Shown here piece by piece: positions 17,916-26,745 of a stretch of DNA of 64,000 nucleotides. How positions within the stretch are numbered: position 1 is the stretch's first letter; each line of letters starts with the position of its first letter. This stretch comes from Natronolimnobius sp. AArcel1 (GTDB lineage Archaea > Halobacteriota > Halobacteria > Halobacteriales > Natrialbaceae): positions 62,001 to 126,000 of the forward strand of contig NZ_JAAKXY010000001.1 in NCBI RefSeq assembly GCF_011043775.1, written 5' to 3'. The translations under genes were made by a program, and so were the position numbers. The notes under the pieces are model-generated. The model saw only the letters and a list, made by a program, of their open reading frames with translations, ran no database searches and had not been told where the DNA came from.

Positions 17916-17976
17916 GGGACAGTTGGCAGTATAGTAGCCACTGCAAGTCAATGCGCACCTGTTCGCACGACGGGAG

Positions 17977-18012
17977 CGCGGTTCGGTGTGAGCGAAGCGA
18001 ACGAGAACCGCG
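17977..18012. repeat. Perfect inverted repeat downstream of the sirtuin gene
   Basis: CGCGGTTC (17977-17984) pairs with GAACCGCG (18005-18012) across a loop containing GAGCGAAGCGAACG. It resembles the hairpins after aspS and tRNA-Leu and sits between two convergent genes, so a terminator or RNA-end role is possible. Confidence 0.5.
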
Positions 18013-18104
18013 GAAAAGCGAACGGGTACGATGTGCCCGTGAGTCGGCTGTGCGATCAGTGTGTAAATCGTTGCAGTTGTTACTATAGAACAGAGTCGCT
18101 GGCG

Positions 18105-18779
18105 CTACTGATCGACACCGGGTGCAGCCGGAAGAACGTATTCCTCGATGAGCCTGGCTTGCCCACGCCGGAGTCGCTCGCTGACTGCCTGTTCCGAAAT
18201 ATTGAACGCGTCCGCGACCGCCGACAGTTCGGTTTCTCGCGGTACTGAAAAGAAGCCGTACTCGAACGCAAGGATCAGCGCCTCTCGCTGGGACTCAGTG
18301 AGCGTCTCAGTTGCGGCCTGTGGTGGCTCGACCTCGGCTCCAGTTGCAAGTCGATGCAGGTCGAACTCGACGCCATGATCCTCGAGATATGCGTGGTACT
18401 GTGCAAACGCCTCTTGATCCGGAAATCGCATCGTCATCGACCAGCGGCCATCACTCCCGTGGCCCTCGAGCAGTTGGCCACCGACAGACACCCACTCGCG
18501 ATAGGCTGACAGACTCTCGTCATCGCTGTGTCGGACCCGGTAGAGCGTCTGGTCTGGGGTTTGCTCGAGTTGTTGAAACGAAGTAATTGTTCGGTCCGTC
18601 GTGAGCAACTGCTCGAGGTGGGTACGGTCGGGACAGCGCACCCAGCAGAACGTAATCGGCTGTGCGGGATCGAGAGCGTACTGGCGCTCGATGGTGAGTT
18701 CGACCGACGGCATCGCTTGCAGCGTGGGACCGAGAACGAGGTCCGGCGATGTCACGTCGAACTCCGCACGAAGGCACAT
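18105..18779 (-). CDS. HTH-10 (bacterio-opsin activator type) transcription regulator
   Basis: 224 aa. The N-terminal ~155 residues form the Bat-associated sensor-like region. The C terminus is an HTH-10 DNA-binding domain: LTESQREALILAFEYGFF, then ADAFNISEQAVSERLRRGQ. A TTATTTTG element at 18800-18807 puts transcription near 18776, which favours the ATG at 18779 over 18785. Target genes are unknown. It lies 108 bp from the GGGP synthase and is transcribed in the same direction. Confidence 0.88.
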   Translation of the reverse strand: MCLRAEFDVTSPDLVLGPTLQAMPSVELTIERQYALDPAQPITFCWVRCPDRTHLEQLLTTDRTITSFQQLEQTPDQTLYRVRHSDDESLSAYREWVSVGGQLLEGHGSDGRWSMTMRFPDQEAFAQYHAYLEDHGVEFDLHRLATGAEVEPPQAATETLTESQREALILAFEYGFFSVPRETELSAVADAFNISEQAVSERLRRGQARLIEEYVLPAAPGVDQ

Positions 18780-18893
18780 AGCCATTCCAACGAGTCTATC
18801 AAAATAACTGTTGAGGCCACTCTGGTCAGCAGGGCCATAAGCGCTAATAGACGGAAGAATCGAAAACGGCCGCCACTCGAGAACGAATCCGGA

Positions 18894-19595
18894 TTAGGCG
18901 TCCGATGCTGCCTCGACGGTTTCACGAACTGCCTCGACACCCTCGTCGTGTGCGAGGTCACCAACGACGATGACATCTGCGTACTGGGCCATCTGATAGG
19001 CTGAGTCGTAGTCGTGGATGCCGCCACCGTAGAACAGCGTTGCCTCGTCGGTTGCGTCGCTTGCTGCCTCGACGATTGCTTCGTCGCCGAGCATGCCGGA
19101 GTACTCGAGATAGACGATATCCTGGCCAAACATGCGTTCTGCGACTTCGGTGTAGGCTGCAACGTCGTCGGCGTCTAAGTCGCAATCGGCCTCGGTGTAG
19201 GTCGCGACGTCGGCGTCGGGGTTCATCACGATGTACGCTTCCGTGCTCGTTCGATCCCAGTCGAGGCCAGTATCGAGGCGCACCCACTCTTTGTGTGCGC
19301 CGGTGATCCAGAACGGCGAGCCGGCGTTGAGCACCGTCGGAATCAGATAGCCATCCAGTGCGTCATCGTCGATGACGACGTCAGGACTCGAGGGTTCTTG
19401 ATAGAGTGCAACATCGTGTTCGGCACAGGCGCTCAGCACGTCGGCCGTGTTCTCCTCGGTAATGCCCATCGTGCCACCGATTTCGATCGCGTCAGTGCCA
19501 GTCGCACAGAGATCGCCATAGGTAATGCCGTCGGGGAGGTCCTTGTCCGGGTCGATTTTGAGAATGTGATCCCAGTCGGACCAGGGAGCAGTCAT
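18894..19595 (-). CDS. Phosphoglycerol geranylgeranyltransferase (GGGP synthase)
   Basis: Makes the first ether bond of archaeal membrane lipids, joining geranylgeranyl diphosphate to sn-glycerol-1-phosphate. It is a 233-aa PcrB-like TIM barrel. The recognised segments are [43 protein letters not shown] and the phosphate-binding [13 protein letters not shown] followed by [12 protein letters not shown]. The ATG at 19595 fits the family N terminus. It lies 32 bp downstream of the DUF488 gene, likely in the same transcript. Confidence 0.94.
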   Translation of the reverse strand: MTAPWSDWDHILKIDPDKDLPDGITYGDLCATGTDAIEIGGTMGITEENTADVLSACAEHDVALYQEPSSPDVVIDDDALDGYLIPTVLNAGSPFWITGAHKEWVRLDTGLDWDRTSTEAYIVMNPDADVATYTEADCDLDADDVAAYTEVAERMFGQDIVYLEYSGMLGDEAIVEAASDATDEATLFYGGGIHDYDSAYQMAQYADVIVVGDLAHDEGVEAVRETVEAASDA

Positions 19596-19627
19596 ACCGC
19601 CCCGTTTCCCGACAACCGGCAAAAACG

Positions 19628-20083
19628 CTACGAATCGGGTGTGCACTCGAGTCGGTCCCGACAGATCGTCCGGTGACACCGTTTCTTCTCGGTGTTTTCG
19701 TAGCAAACGAGTGCCAGCGACTCACCACGCTCGAGACGATTCTCGAGCGACTCGAGTGCCGCCCGCGCGTCGGCTGACTCCTCGAGATACTGGCGATACT
19801 GCTCGCCGAAGCCCACCTGTTCCCAGGCAGCGTTGTGTGCGCCTTCCTCACAGAGTCCCTGTATCTTCATGTCCGATTCGGTCTCGTGAACAGCCTCGAG
19901 CAGGTCTGTCGGCGGCCCAAGTTCGGGCAGATTCTCGTTGACGGCCGCGTGAAACCACGAGGTCGGCTGGCGAACGACCCCGACGAGCGTCGCGTCCGCG
20001 GGGAGGTCTGCCAGGTCGTGCTGGAGCGCGGCGACGTAGGTATCCGCGAGCGTCCCGCGCCCGGAATCCGATTCGGCAGCCAT
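19628..20083 (-). CDS. DUF488-family protein
   Basis: 151 aa, function not established. The family C-terminal signature is present: [18 protein letters not shown], with Cys and CHR in the expected spacing. The middle has [20 protein letters not shown]. It sits upstream of the GGGP synthase and divergent from uridine phosphorylase, sharing a 66-bp promoter region. Confidence 0.8.
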   Translation of the reverse strand: MAAESDSGRGTLADTYVAALQHDLADLPADATLVGVVRQPTSWFHAAVNENLPELGPPTDLLEAVHETESDMKIQGLCEEGAHNAAWEQVGFGEQYRQYLEESADARAALESLENRLERGESLALVCYENTEKKRCHRTICRDRLECTPDS

Positions 20084-20107
20084 ACGTGTTGTGACGGTCG
20101 CCCCGCA

Positions 20108-20115
20108 TTTATATA
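20108..20115 (+). promoter_or_regulatory. TATA-box promoter of uridine phosphorylase gene
   Basis: TTTATATA lies about 42 bases before the ATG at 20150, giving a leader of roughly 11 bases. It is in the short divergent spacer shared with the DUF488 gene. Confidence 0.6.
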
Positions 20116-20149
20116 CGCCGCCAGTGCGAATCGTCGCGTCTCGATACCG

Positions 20150-20971
20150 ATGCCAGGGGACAGCGAAGACCCGAACGCGGACGTACAGTACCACCTCGAG
20201 GTCGGTCCCGACGACGTCGCCGACACCGTGCTCTTACCGGGCAATCCCGAGCGCCTCGAGAAGATCGTCGCCCACTGGGATGACCACGACATGCGCGCTC
20301 ACCACCGCGAGTACCGGACGGCAACGGGAAGCTACGAGGGAACGCCGATCTCAGTCACCTCGACCGGTATCGGCGGCCCCTCAGCAGCGATTGCACTCGA
20401 GGAACTTGCGCGCGTCGACTGTGAGACGTTCATCCGCGTGGGTTCCTGCGGCGCGATTCAGGAGGAGATGGCTGTTGGCGACCTCGTGATCACGACTGGC
20501 GCGGTTCGACAGGAGGGCACGAGCGACGAGTACGTCCGCGAGGAGTATCCAGCAAGCGCGGACTACGAAGTCGTGAGCGCACTCATCGCCGCTGCCGAGC
20601 GACTAGGCTATGACTATCACACCGGGATCACGATGAGCGCGGATTCGTTCTATCCGGGCCAGGGCCGACCCGGATTCGACGGGTTCGAGGCCGCCGGCGC
20701 TGACACGCTCGTCGACGACCTCAAGGAGGCGAACGTCGCGAACATCGAGATGGAAGCGAGCGCCATCCTGACGCTCGCAAACATCTACGGCCTTCGCGCG
20801 GGCGCAGTCTGTTCAGTGTATGCAAACCGGGAAACCGGCGAGTTCCGAACCGAAGGCGAGTCGCGCGCCGCAGAAACTGCGACGCTTGCAACGCACCTGC
20901 TCGCGAAAATGGATGCCAAAAAGCGCGAGGTTGGTGCCGACCGATGGCACGCCGGACTCTCACTCGAGTAG
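20150..20971 (+). CDS. Nucleoside (uridine) phosphorylase
   Basis: 273-aa PNP/UDP-family trimer or hexamer that splits nucleosides into base and (deoxy)ribose-1-phosphate, for pyrimidine salvage. Key segments are VLLPGNPERLEKI (phosphate site), TSTGIGGPSAAIALEEL, FIRVGSCGAIQEEMAVGDLVI and NIEMEASAILTLANIYGL, whose ME pair binds ribose. The order and spacing are closest to uridine phosphorylases. It converges with mscS with four bases between the stops. Confidence 0.9.
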   Translation: MPGDSEDPNADVQYHLEVGPDDVADTVLLPGNPERLEKIVAHWDDHDMRAHHREYRTATGSYEGTPISVTSTGIGGPSAAIALEELARVDCETFIRVGSCGAIQEEMAVGDLVITTGAVRQEGTSDEYVREEYPASADYEVVSALIAAAERLGYDYHTGITMSADSFYPGQGRPGFDGFEAAGADTLVDDLKEANVANIEMEASAILTLANIYGLRAGAVCSVYANRETGEFRTEGESRAAETATLATHLLAKMDAKKREVGADRWHAGLSLE

Positions 20972-20975
20972 CTGG

Positions 20976-21740
20976 TCAGTCACGGACGCGCGCGATTTCG
21001 TCGTCGAACACTCGCCGATTGGGAATAATGTACTCCTCGCCGTTGTTCTCGATTTTCGTGACAAACAGATCGACCTCCTGAACGATGCCCGTCTGTTCGC
21101 CGATTCGAATCTCGTCACCGATACCGTAGGGCTGGTTCAACAGCAGGTAAATCCCCGCTGCACTCGAGACGAGGAAGTCTTTGAACGCGACTGCGCCGAG
21201 GATGATAACGCCGACCGTATAGACGAGCAGCAGGATCAGCAGTGGCTGAATGTAGACGCCGATCTGGCCGAGTGCGATCAGAAAGGCCACGTACAGGACA
21301 GTGTATTTGACGAGTTTCGGGATAATTGCAACTTCCGGGAGTTTGACGCTACGGAGATACTCGCTGACGATGAGTTCGGCCTTATCAGCAACGATGAAGC
21401 CAAGAATAACGACAAGAACGGCGATGAACACCTGCGGGATGAACTCGGTAATACGAAACCAGAACTGGTCGGTGTCGAGCAACTGCGCGATATGAATTGC
21501 CGTCAGTACGGCGATGCCGTAGATGAACCACGAACTCAGTCGAGCAACGATTTCGACCGTCGACGTCCCAAGTGACTGGGCAGTCCGCTCGAACGGCGTC
21601 CCTTCGACCGCTTCCGGCACGCCCGAGGCAGAGAGCAGTTCCTGGTTCAGTCGGCCAACGAGGTAGCCCACGACAAAGCCAAGCGCTAACACCGCGGCGG
21701 CAATGACTGCTGGCTCGTCGAGAAACGTCTGCCAGTCCAT
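20976..21740 (-). CDS. Small-conductance mechanosensitive channel (MscS family)
   Basis: 254 aa with four membrane segments. The pore-lining segment LVYTVGVIILGAVAFKDF is followed by the beta domain (GIYLLLNQPYGIGDEIRIGEQTGIVQEVDLFVTKIENNGEEYIIPNRRVF). The protein stops after the beta domain and lacks the usual C-terminal alpha/beta cage. Its ATG follows the dacZ stop by one base, so the two are co-transcribed and probably translationally coupled. This ties osmotic pressure release to c-di-AMP. Confidence 0.93.
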   Translation of the reverse strand: MDWQTFLDEPAVIAAAVLALGFVVGYLVGRLNQELLSASGVPEAVEGTPFERTAQSLGTSTVEIVARLSSWFIYGIAVLTAIHIAQLLDTDQFWFRITEFIPQVFIAVLVVILGFIVADKAELIVSEYLRSVKLPEVAIIPKLVKYTVLYVAFLIALGQIGVYIQPLLILLLVYTVGVIILGAVAFKDFLVSSAAGIYLLLNQPYGIGDEIRIGEQTGIVQEVDLFVTKIENNGEEYIIPNRRVFDDEIARVRD

Positions 21741-21741
21741 C

Positions 21742-22554
21742 TCAATACGCCTCCGGGTCGACCTCGAAAATTAACTCGCCGGCTTTGAACGCGCGGACGA
21801 GTCCATCGCTTTCCGATAGCACGATCGTAATCGCGTTCGTATCACGCGTAATCGCCGCCCCGGCCATGTGACGCGTCCCGAGACCTTTCGGGATGTCGAC
21901 TCCCTCTGCGGAGGGCTCGAGGTAGCGATACGCCGAGACGATCTTGCCAGCGTCGGAGATGACGAACGCACCGTCGAGCCGCGAGAACTCCTTGAGCATG
22001 ACGTTGACAATTGGGTCGCCAACATGGACGTGGGACTTCTCGAATGGGTTGTACGACAGCGGGCGCGATTTGTTCATGACCTTGCCCGCGTCGCCGACGA
22101 CGAACAGCGCACCGACGGGTTTGCCTTTCTGTCCTTTCTGCCCGAGTTCGAGTACTAATTCAAGGACAGATTTGACGACCTCGGGGTCTGCACGGGATTT
22201 TGCGAAGAGATCGTAGATGCCAGTGTGATCGCCGGCATCAGCTCGCACGCGTGAGAGCGTATCAATATCGTCATCAAAAATGTTCGTTGCACACAGCAAG
22301 TCGTCGCCGTCGTCGATGACGCCTTGCCCGAGAGCGCCCTCGAGTGCGAATCGAACTCGCTCTGAAACATCGCTGAACTCGAGGGGGAGTTCCACGAACG
22401 TCTCTGCGCCGACGTCGTTTTCCGTTCCGACGACGATCACGTCGAGGTCATCAACGGCAGCGATCTGCTCATAGTACGACCCACTCGGTGCAAAGAGCAT
22501 GACCGCATCGACTCCCGAAAAGAGTTCCCCATACACGTCGTCTAACCCGGCCAT
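21742..22554 (-). CDS. dacZ: Diadenylate cyclase (archaeal DacZ, c-di-AMP synthase)
   Basis: Makes cyclic di-AMP from two ATP. 270 aa. The DAC domain is C-terminal (about 120-260), with the DGA motif at 194-196 (RLDGAFVISDAG) and GTRH at 226-229 (GLGTRHMAGAAIT). The N-terminal ~115 residues resemble a regulatory domain. A TATA-like TTATTC near 22579-22584 fits a leaderless start at 22554. It is the first gene of a two-gene operon with mscS. Confidence 0.93.
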   Translation of the reverse strand: MAGLDDVYGELFSGVDAVMLFAPSGSYYEQIAAVDDLDVIVVGTENDVGAETFVELPLEFSDVSERVRFALEGALGQGVIDDGDDLLCATNIFDDDIDTLSRVRADAGDHTGIYDLFAKSRADPEVVKSVLELVLELGQKGQKGKPVGALFVVGDAGKVMNKSRPLSYNPFEKSHVHVGDPIVNVMLKEFSRLDGAFVISDAGKIVSAYRYLEPSAEGVDIPKGLGTRHMAGAAITRDTNAITIVLSESDGLVRAFKAGELIFEVDPEAY

Positions 22555-22684
22555 TGCTCATACAACCCGTTTGCGCGCGAATAAGCGTTATGGACGTGTC
22601 TGACATGTGTCTGCCGATTCTCAACGAGTTCACTCGAGTTTAATTAGTTCAGAGACGGAAGTATCGAACGGTGCAATCGTTTCA

Positions 22685-22729
22685 GTGCTCGAGCACACCC
22701 AATGAATCGTTCACTGGGCAATCCCAGTG
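22685..22729. repeat. Palindrome and hairpin in the dacZ upstream spacer
   Basis: GTGCTCGAGCAC (22685-22696) is a perfect 12-base palindrome. CACTGGG-CAAT-CCCAGTG (22712-22729) is a perfect 7-bp stem with a 4-base loop. They lie between the dacZ start and the end of the small zinc-ribbon gene, which reads toward dacZ. They could terminate that gene or bind a regulator. Confidence 0.45.
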
Positions 22730-22806
22730 TCCAATCAGCTCTGAACGAGGGGTGTCACGCCTCGAGGCTGTCGCTACACCAGTGACTAACCGCAAATTAG
22801 GTCGAC

Positions 22807-22980
22807 TTATTCCGACGTGCCCGTTTTGGTGATTGGGCGGAATTCGCCGTCACCACACGTACAGTCCTCCGAAACGCCGATTGGCCGAATCGATCCATCT
22901 GCTCTGATCTCGGAGACGAAGACCGACTCACAGGAGCGACACATGACGACGGTCTTCGAATGCGCTGATGACTTGCTCAC
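22807..22980 (-). CDS. 57-aa zinc-ribbon microprotein
   Basis: Short reading frame from a GTG at 22980; an ATG at 22944 would give 45 aa. The protein begins with a basic/polar tail, then VVMCRSCESVF and, 18 residues later, EDCTCGDGEF: four Cys as CxxC and CxC, enough for one zinc ion. Such tiny zinc proteins are common in haloarchaea and mostly uncharacterised. It stands between dacZ and the nucleobase permease, all on the same strand. Confidence 0.6.
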   Translation of the reverse strand: MSKSSAHSKTVVMCRSCESVFVSEIRADGSIRPIGVSEDCTCGDGEFRPITKTGTSE

Positions 22981-23124
22981 GACAACTGGTACATGCTATG
23001 ATCGTATCACCATTCCTCCAACCTGTTTTGGTACGGCCGCTCGTGACTGTCATAGCCACTTGAACGTTGGTAATCGTCTCCTGCAAGCGCCACAACTATA
23101 TGCGTATTTCAAAAAGCGCGCCGA

Positions 23125-24756
23125 TCAGTTGTCCTGCTCTTTCGAGGAGTCGTTACTGCCGACCCAGCGCTCCCAGAACGGCTCGAACTCCGCATCGTCC
23201 TCAGCAATTCGATTCCACTCTGCGAGGCCGCGCTCTTTGCGCGTCCCGGGAATCGTATTATCCAAGAAGAGTGCAGCCAATCCGCCAACTGCCATGCCCG
23301 TCGAGCCGATGATGTAGACCGTATCGACGACGGCGTATCCGGCAGCCTCGAGCCACGCTGTTGCGTCCGCACTCACGAGCCCTAGCGGCTCGAGCACCGA
23401 TACCAGCGACGCAATCGCCCCCTCGAGTCCAACGGCGTCGCGGAACTCGAGCGTCGTCTCGAAGTTGCCCATGTACGCCGGAATTGCGAGCCCGACGAAC
23501 AGCGCAAACCCGATGATGAAGACATTTCTCGAGGACTCGAGGTCGACGTGTCTGAGGTTGCCGATACCGACGGCGACGATCTGGGCGAACATGGCGATAA
23601 AGAGGCCGCCGATGATCGGGTCGGGAATCGTTGCGATGAGTTGGCCGAAGTAGCCGATGAAGCCGAAGATGAGCATGAAGACGGCACCGATCTGGACGAC
23701 GTAGCGCGAGGCGACGCCGGTGAGCCCGATTGCGCCGATGTTCTCGGAGTAGGAGGTCGAGCCGCCGGTGCCCATGATGCCCGAGAAGACGTTCATCAGC
23801 CCTTCCATCCCGATACCGTGGTTAATTCGTTTCTCGCTCGGTGCGGCTGAACCGGTGATGTTCGCGACGGCGTAGTAGTCACCAATGCTTTCGACAATCG
23901 AGGCGAGCACGCCGGCGAACATGCCGATAACGAACGCTGCAGTCACTTCGGGTATTCCCCACTGGAGCGGGTAGATCGGCATGAGCAACGAGGCGTCCGT
24001 CACCTCGCCAAAGGAGATGTAGCCGGGGTGGCCGTCACCAATCGTGCCGGTTGCTGAGAGCATCGCAGCGACAGCCCAGGCGAGACCAATTGCAATGATA
24101 ACTGGATAGAGCCGGAACGCGCGGTGTTTGACGTCGAGATACTGCGAAAAGAGGACAATGAGCCCAAGCGTGAAGCCGAGCAAGAGCCAACTCTGGTCCG
24201 TCTGCGTTACCTGATCGACGTTGAACAGCGCCAGTCCGATCAGGGCAATCGTCGGCGCGATCACGACCGGCGAGAGGAAGCGACGAAGCTTCCCGACCAG
24301 TCCGAAATACCCCATCGCGACCTGCACCGTCGCGGCGACGATGATTGCGCCCTGTAACTGTAACAGGGCCGTTTCCCAGTCACCAGCACCGACGCCACCC
24401 GCAGTCACGACCGTGATGATCGCCAGCGCGGGTGCGAGCATCGAGAACGGTGCCCCCTGAACGATTGGATACCGGTTCCCGAACGTCGTCTGGGCGAGCG
24501 TCGCGATCCCGCTCACGACGAAGAAGGTGCCGATAAATCGCGCCGCAACATCACCCGGCATCTCCATCGCACCCGCCAAAATCAGCGGGACTGCGATGTT
24601 CGCCCCCACCATCGTCAGGTAGTGTTGAATGCCAAGCACCGCCGATTCGCCCATCGGCGGCCGGTCGTCGATCCCGTACTCGATGTCGTCGTTTTCCTCG
24701 ACGGCCCCTGATGAACCGTCGCGATTCCCCGCCGCCGCTGCATCGTCCCCCGTCAT
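23125..24756 (-). CDS. Xanthine/uracil permease (NCS2 family)
   Basis: 543-aa nucleobase transporter with about 12-14 membrane segments after an acidic ~35-residue tail. Family segments are GIQHYLTMVGANIAVPLILAG, FGNRYPIVQGAPF, SIVESIGDYYAVANITG (the conserved ESIGDYY) and MGTGGSTSYSENIGAIGLTGVASR. It probably works with H+ or Na+. The exact base transported cannot be told. It could feed the salvage enzymes nearby (uridine phosphorylase, amidohydrolase). Confidence 0.93.
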   Translation of the reverse strand: MTGDDAAAAGNRDGSSGAVEENDDIEYGIDDRPPMGESAVLGIQHYLTMVGANIAVPLILAGAMEMPGDVAARFIGTFFVVSGIATLAQTTFGNRYPIVQGAPFSMLAPALAIITVVTAGGVGAGDWETALLQLQGAIIVAATVQVAMGYFGLVGKLRRFLSPVVIAPTIALIGLALFNVDQVTQTDQSWLLLGFTLGLIVLFSQYLDVKHRAFRLYPVIIAIGLAWAVAAMLSATGTIGDGHPGYISFGEVTDASLLMPIYPLQWGIPEVTAAFVIGMFAGVLASIVESIGDYYAVANITGSAAPSEKRINHGIGMEGLMNVFSGIMGTGGSTSYSENIGAIGLTGVASRYVVQIGAVFMLIFGFIGYFGQLIATIPDPIIGGLFIAMFAQIVAVGIGNLRHVDLESSRNVFIIGFALFVGLAIPAYMGNFETTLEFRDAVGLEGAIASLVSVLEPLGLVSADATAWLEAAGYAVVDTVYIIGSTGMAVGGLAALFLDNTIPGTRKERGLAEWNRIAEDDAEFEPFWERWVGSNDSSKEQDN

Positions 24757-24892
24757 CTACGAGTCACTCACGGAGTCACGAGTGGGCATGCCAAAAGGCG
24801 TATTGATCCATTCCGACCAGTACAGTTGCTATCGTGACAGTTCCTGGCGCTCGAGGACAGTCTCCCTGCTCACAAGCGGTGAGACGTGGGCC

Positions 24893-25375
24893 CTACTCAA
24901 CGGCGACCTGTGGCTGTTCGCCCTCCATCGGCTCCTCGGGTGCGTTCGTGCCTACCTGGACGGTGAGGACGGGAACCTCGGCACAGCGGACGACGCGTTC
25001 GGTGACGCTGCCGAGCAGGAGGCGGTCAATGCCGCCGCGGCCGTGTGTTCCCATGACGATGAGATCACACGCGTCGGGGCCGGCTTCCTCGACGATGACG
25101 CGACTCGGTGAGCCATCGAGGATTTTGGTGTCGACCTCGACGCCCTCCGGAGCGAGTTCTTCGACGCGCTCGACTGCCGACCGGCCTTCCTCGCGCAGCG
25201 CCTCGCTGATCCCTTCCCAGGCGGTCTCCATCGGGAGGCCACCATAGCCTGCTGCGTTGACGACGTAGACGGCCCGAATCGTCGCGTCGTGTGCGAGTGC
25301 AAGATCGAACGCGTACTCGAGTGCACGTTCACCCTTCGGTGAGCCATCAGTTGGGACGACGATGCAATCGTACAT
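24893..25375 (-). CDS. Universal stress protein (UspA family)
   Basis: 160-aa Usp domain: MYDCIVVPTDGSPKGERALEYAF at the start and the ATP-binding loop MGTHGRGGIDRLLLGSVTERV near residue 120. A short acidic tail rich in Glu/Pro follows the domain. TATTATAG at 25403-25410 fits a leaderless start at 25375. Confidence 0.92.
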   Translation of the reverse strand: MYDCIVVPTDGSPKGERALEYAFDLALAHDATIRAVYVVNAAGYGGLPMETAWEGISEALREEGRSAVERVEELAPEGVEVDTKILDGSPSRVIVEEAGPDACDLIVMGTHGRGGIDRLLLGSVTERVVRCAEVPVLTVQVGTNAPEEPMEGEQPQVAVE

Positions 25376-25402
25376 GGTTATGTGATAACGTTTCTCACCC
25401 AC

Positions 25403-25410
25403 CTATAATA
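25403..25410 (-). promoter_or_regulatory. TATA-like promoter of the Usp gene
   Basis: TATTATAG on the minus strand about 28-35 bases before the ATG at 25375, ideal spacing for a leaderless message. Confidence 0.5.
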
Positions 25411-25469
25411 ACGTTGTCGTAGTTCTGACCGACCATCAACTGGCGTGATAGGACTCGAAACGGTTCCTT

Positions 25470-25485
25470 CTGACTGATCAGTCAG
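25470..25485. promoter_or_regulatory. 16-base perfect palindrome, possible operator
   Basis: CTGACTGATCAGTCAG reads the same on both strands. It lies between the Usp promoter and the end of the amidohydrolase gene. Sixteen perfectly symmetric bases are the size of a dimeric regulator's site, but no regulator is identified. Confidence 0.4.
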
Positions 25486-25602
25486 GACGCGATTCGCAAA
25501 TAGTCCGAACAAAGACTAATTTTGCCCTGCTCATTCCGGCCGGAACCGCTCGAGAAAAACTGAGCACACGACTCGAGTCAGTGTGTTCTCATCCGTAACT
25601 GG

Positions 25603-26634
25603 TCAGTTCGTGGCTGGCTCGAGGATCGTCTCCTGAATGTCATCGACACCAGCGCGGCGGACGACCGCCCGAACGGGGTCTCGCGCGCCCGCAAGATTGT
25701 GCGAGTCGCCATCGAGCACCAGCAGTCGTGCCTCGCGACCCGGCTCGAGGACGCCGTACTCGAGGCCGGCGATTTCAGCGCCGTTGATCGTCGCCATCCG
25801 CAACACTTCGTCGGCTGGGAGATCTGAGCATTTCGCCATGAACTCCATTTCGCGGAACATCGACGGCGAGTTGAGCATCACGTTATCCGTGCCGAGTGCG
25901 AGCGTCGTCCGCTCGGAAAGTTCTGTGTACGGCGAGAGCCCAACGTTCGTGACGAGATTCGACCGCGGGCAGACAACGATGGGCACGTTCTGGTCGGCAA
26001 CGCGCTCGAAGTGGTGTTCTTCGGGGTGGACCATATGGACGAGAAACTCCGGCTCGAGGTCAAGCGCGGGGTCGATGTCGGTCGCGTTGACCTCGCCGGC
26101 GTGAATCCCGAACGGCTTGCCCGCCTCGCGGGTGGCCTCGCGTTCGGCGTCGAACGTGTTGTCGTTCGCGCCGCTGGCACCGAAGCCGTCGCCGGCGCGC
26201 ATGGCGTCGACCGAGCCCCGGGCGAACGCGAGCGCCTCGAGCGGCAGTCCCTGCTGTGCCTCGGTGAGCATCTCGACGCCCGCCACGTCGCCCTCGCGGA
26301 AATCCAGACAGGCCGCCGTTCCGCTTCGCTGCATGAATCGCAGTGAGCGACGCATTTCGCGGACGAGGTCTTCGCGGTCAGCGCTGCGAAGCAGGCGATG
26401 TTTTAGCCCGTCCGGCGGCGCAACCAACTCCTCGAGCGAGAGCCCGCGTCCGGCCTCTTTCGCAATCGAGTCACCGATATGCGTGTGTGCGTTGACGAAC
26501 GCCGGACAGATGATGTCGTTACTCTCGACGGACGCCTCCTCGATGGCTTCGATTCGCCCCGCCTCATCGATCACGATCCGTCCCTCGACTGGCTCGAACT
26601 CCCGCCCGCGTAGAATCGTCCCCGTGCGTTCCAT
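25603..26634 (-). CDS. Amidohydrolase-superfamily deaminase/hydrolase
   Basis: 343-aa metal-dependent hydrolase. Metal-site motifs of the cytosine/adenosine deaminase-like branch are present: VNAHTHIGDS (first HxH), GIHAGE, VHMVHPEEHHFE and LALGTDNVMLNSPS (catalytic Asp). The C terminus has the family tail GLEYGVLEPGREARLLVLD. The substrate is uncertain: a base or modified nucleoside such as cytosine, guanine or 5'-deoxyadenosine is plausible. It is divergent from hisC. Confidence 0.85.
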   Translation of the reverse strand: MERTGTILRGREFEPVEGRIVIDEAGRIEAIEEASVESNDIICPAFVNAHTHIGDSIAKEAGRGLSLEELVAPPDGLKHRLLRSADREDLVREMRRSLRFMQRSGTAACLDFREGDVAGVEMLTEAQQGLPLEALAFARGSVDAMRAGDGFGASGANDNTFDAEREATREAGKPFGIHAGEVNATDIDPALDLEPEFLVHMVHPEEHHFERVADQNVPIVVCPRSNLVTNVGLSPYTELSERTTLALGTDNVMLNSPSMFREMEFMAKCSDLPADEVLRMATINGAEIAGLEYGVLEPGREARLLVLDGDSHNLAGARDPVRAVVRRAGVDDIQETILEPATN

Positions 26635-26745
26635 GCGACGGTGTTCGACAGCGGTGTTTTCAACGCCATCGGTTCACGTTCCGAAGGGGTCTCGAGCCCG
26701 GAACAGGTAAGCAACCTTAAGAGCCGCGACGAACTGGGTTGGCGT

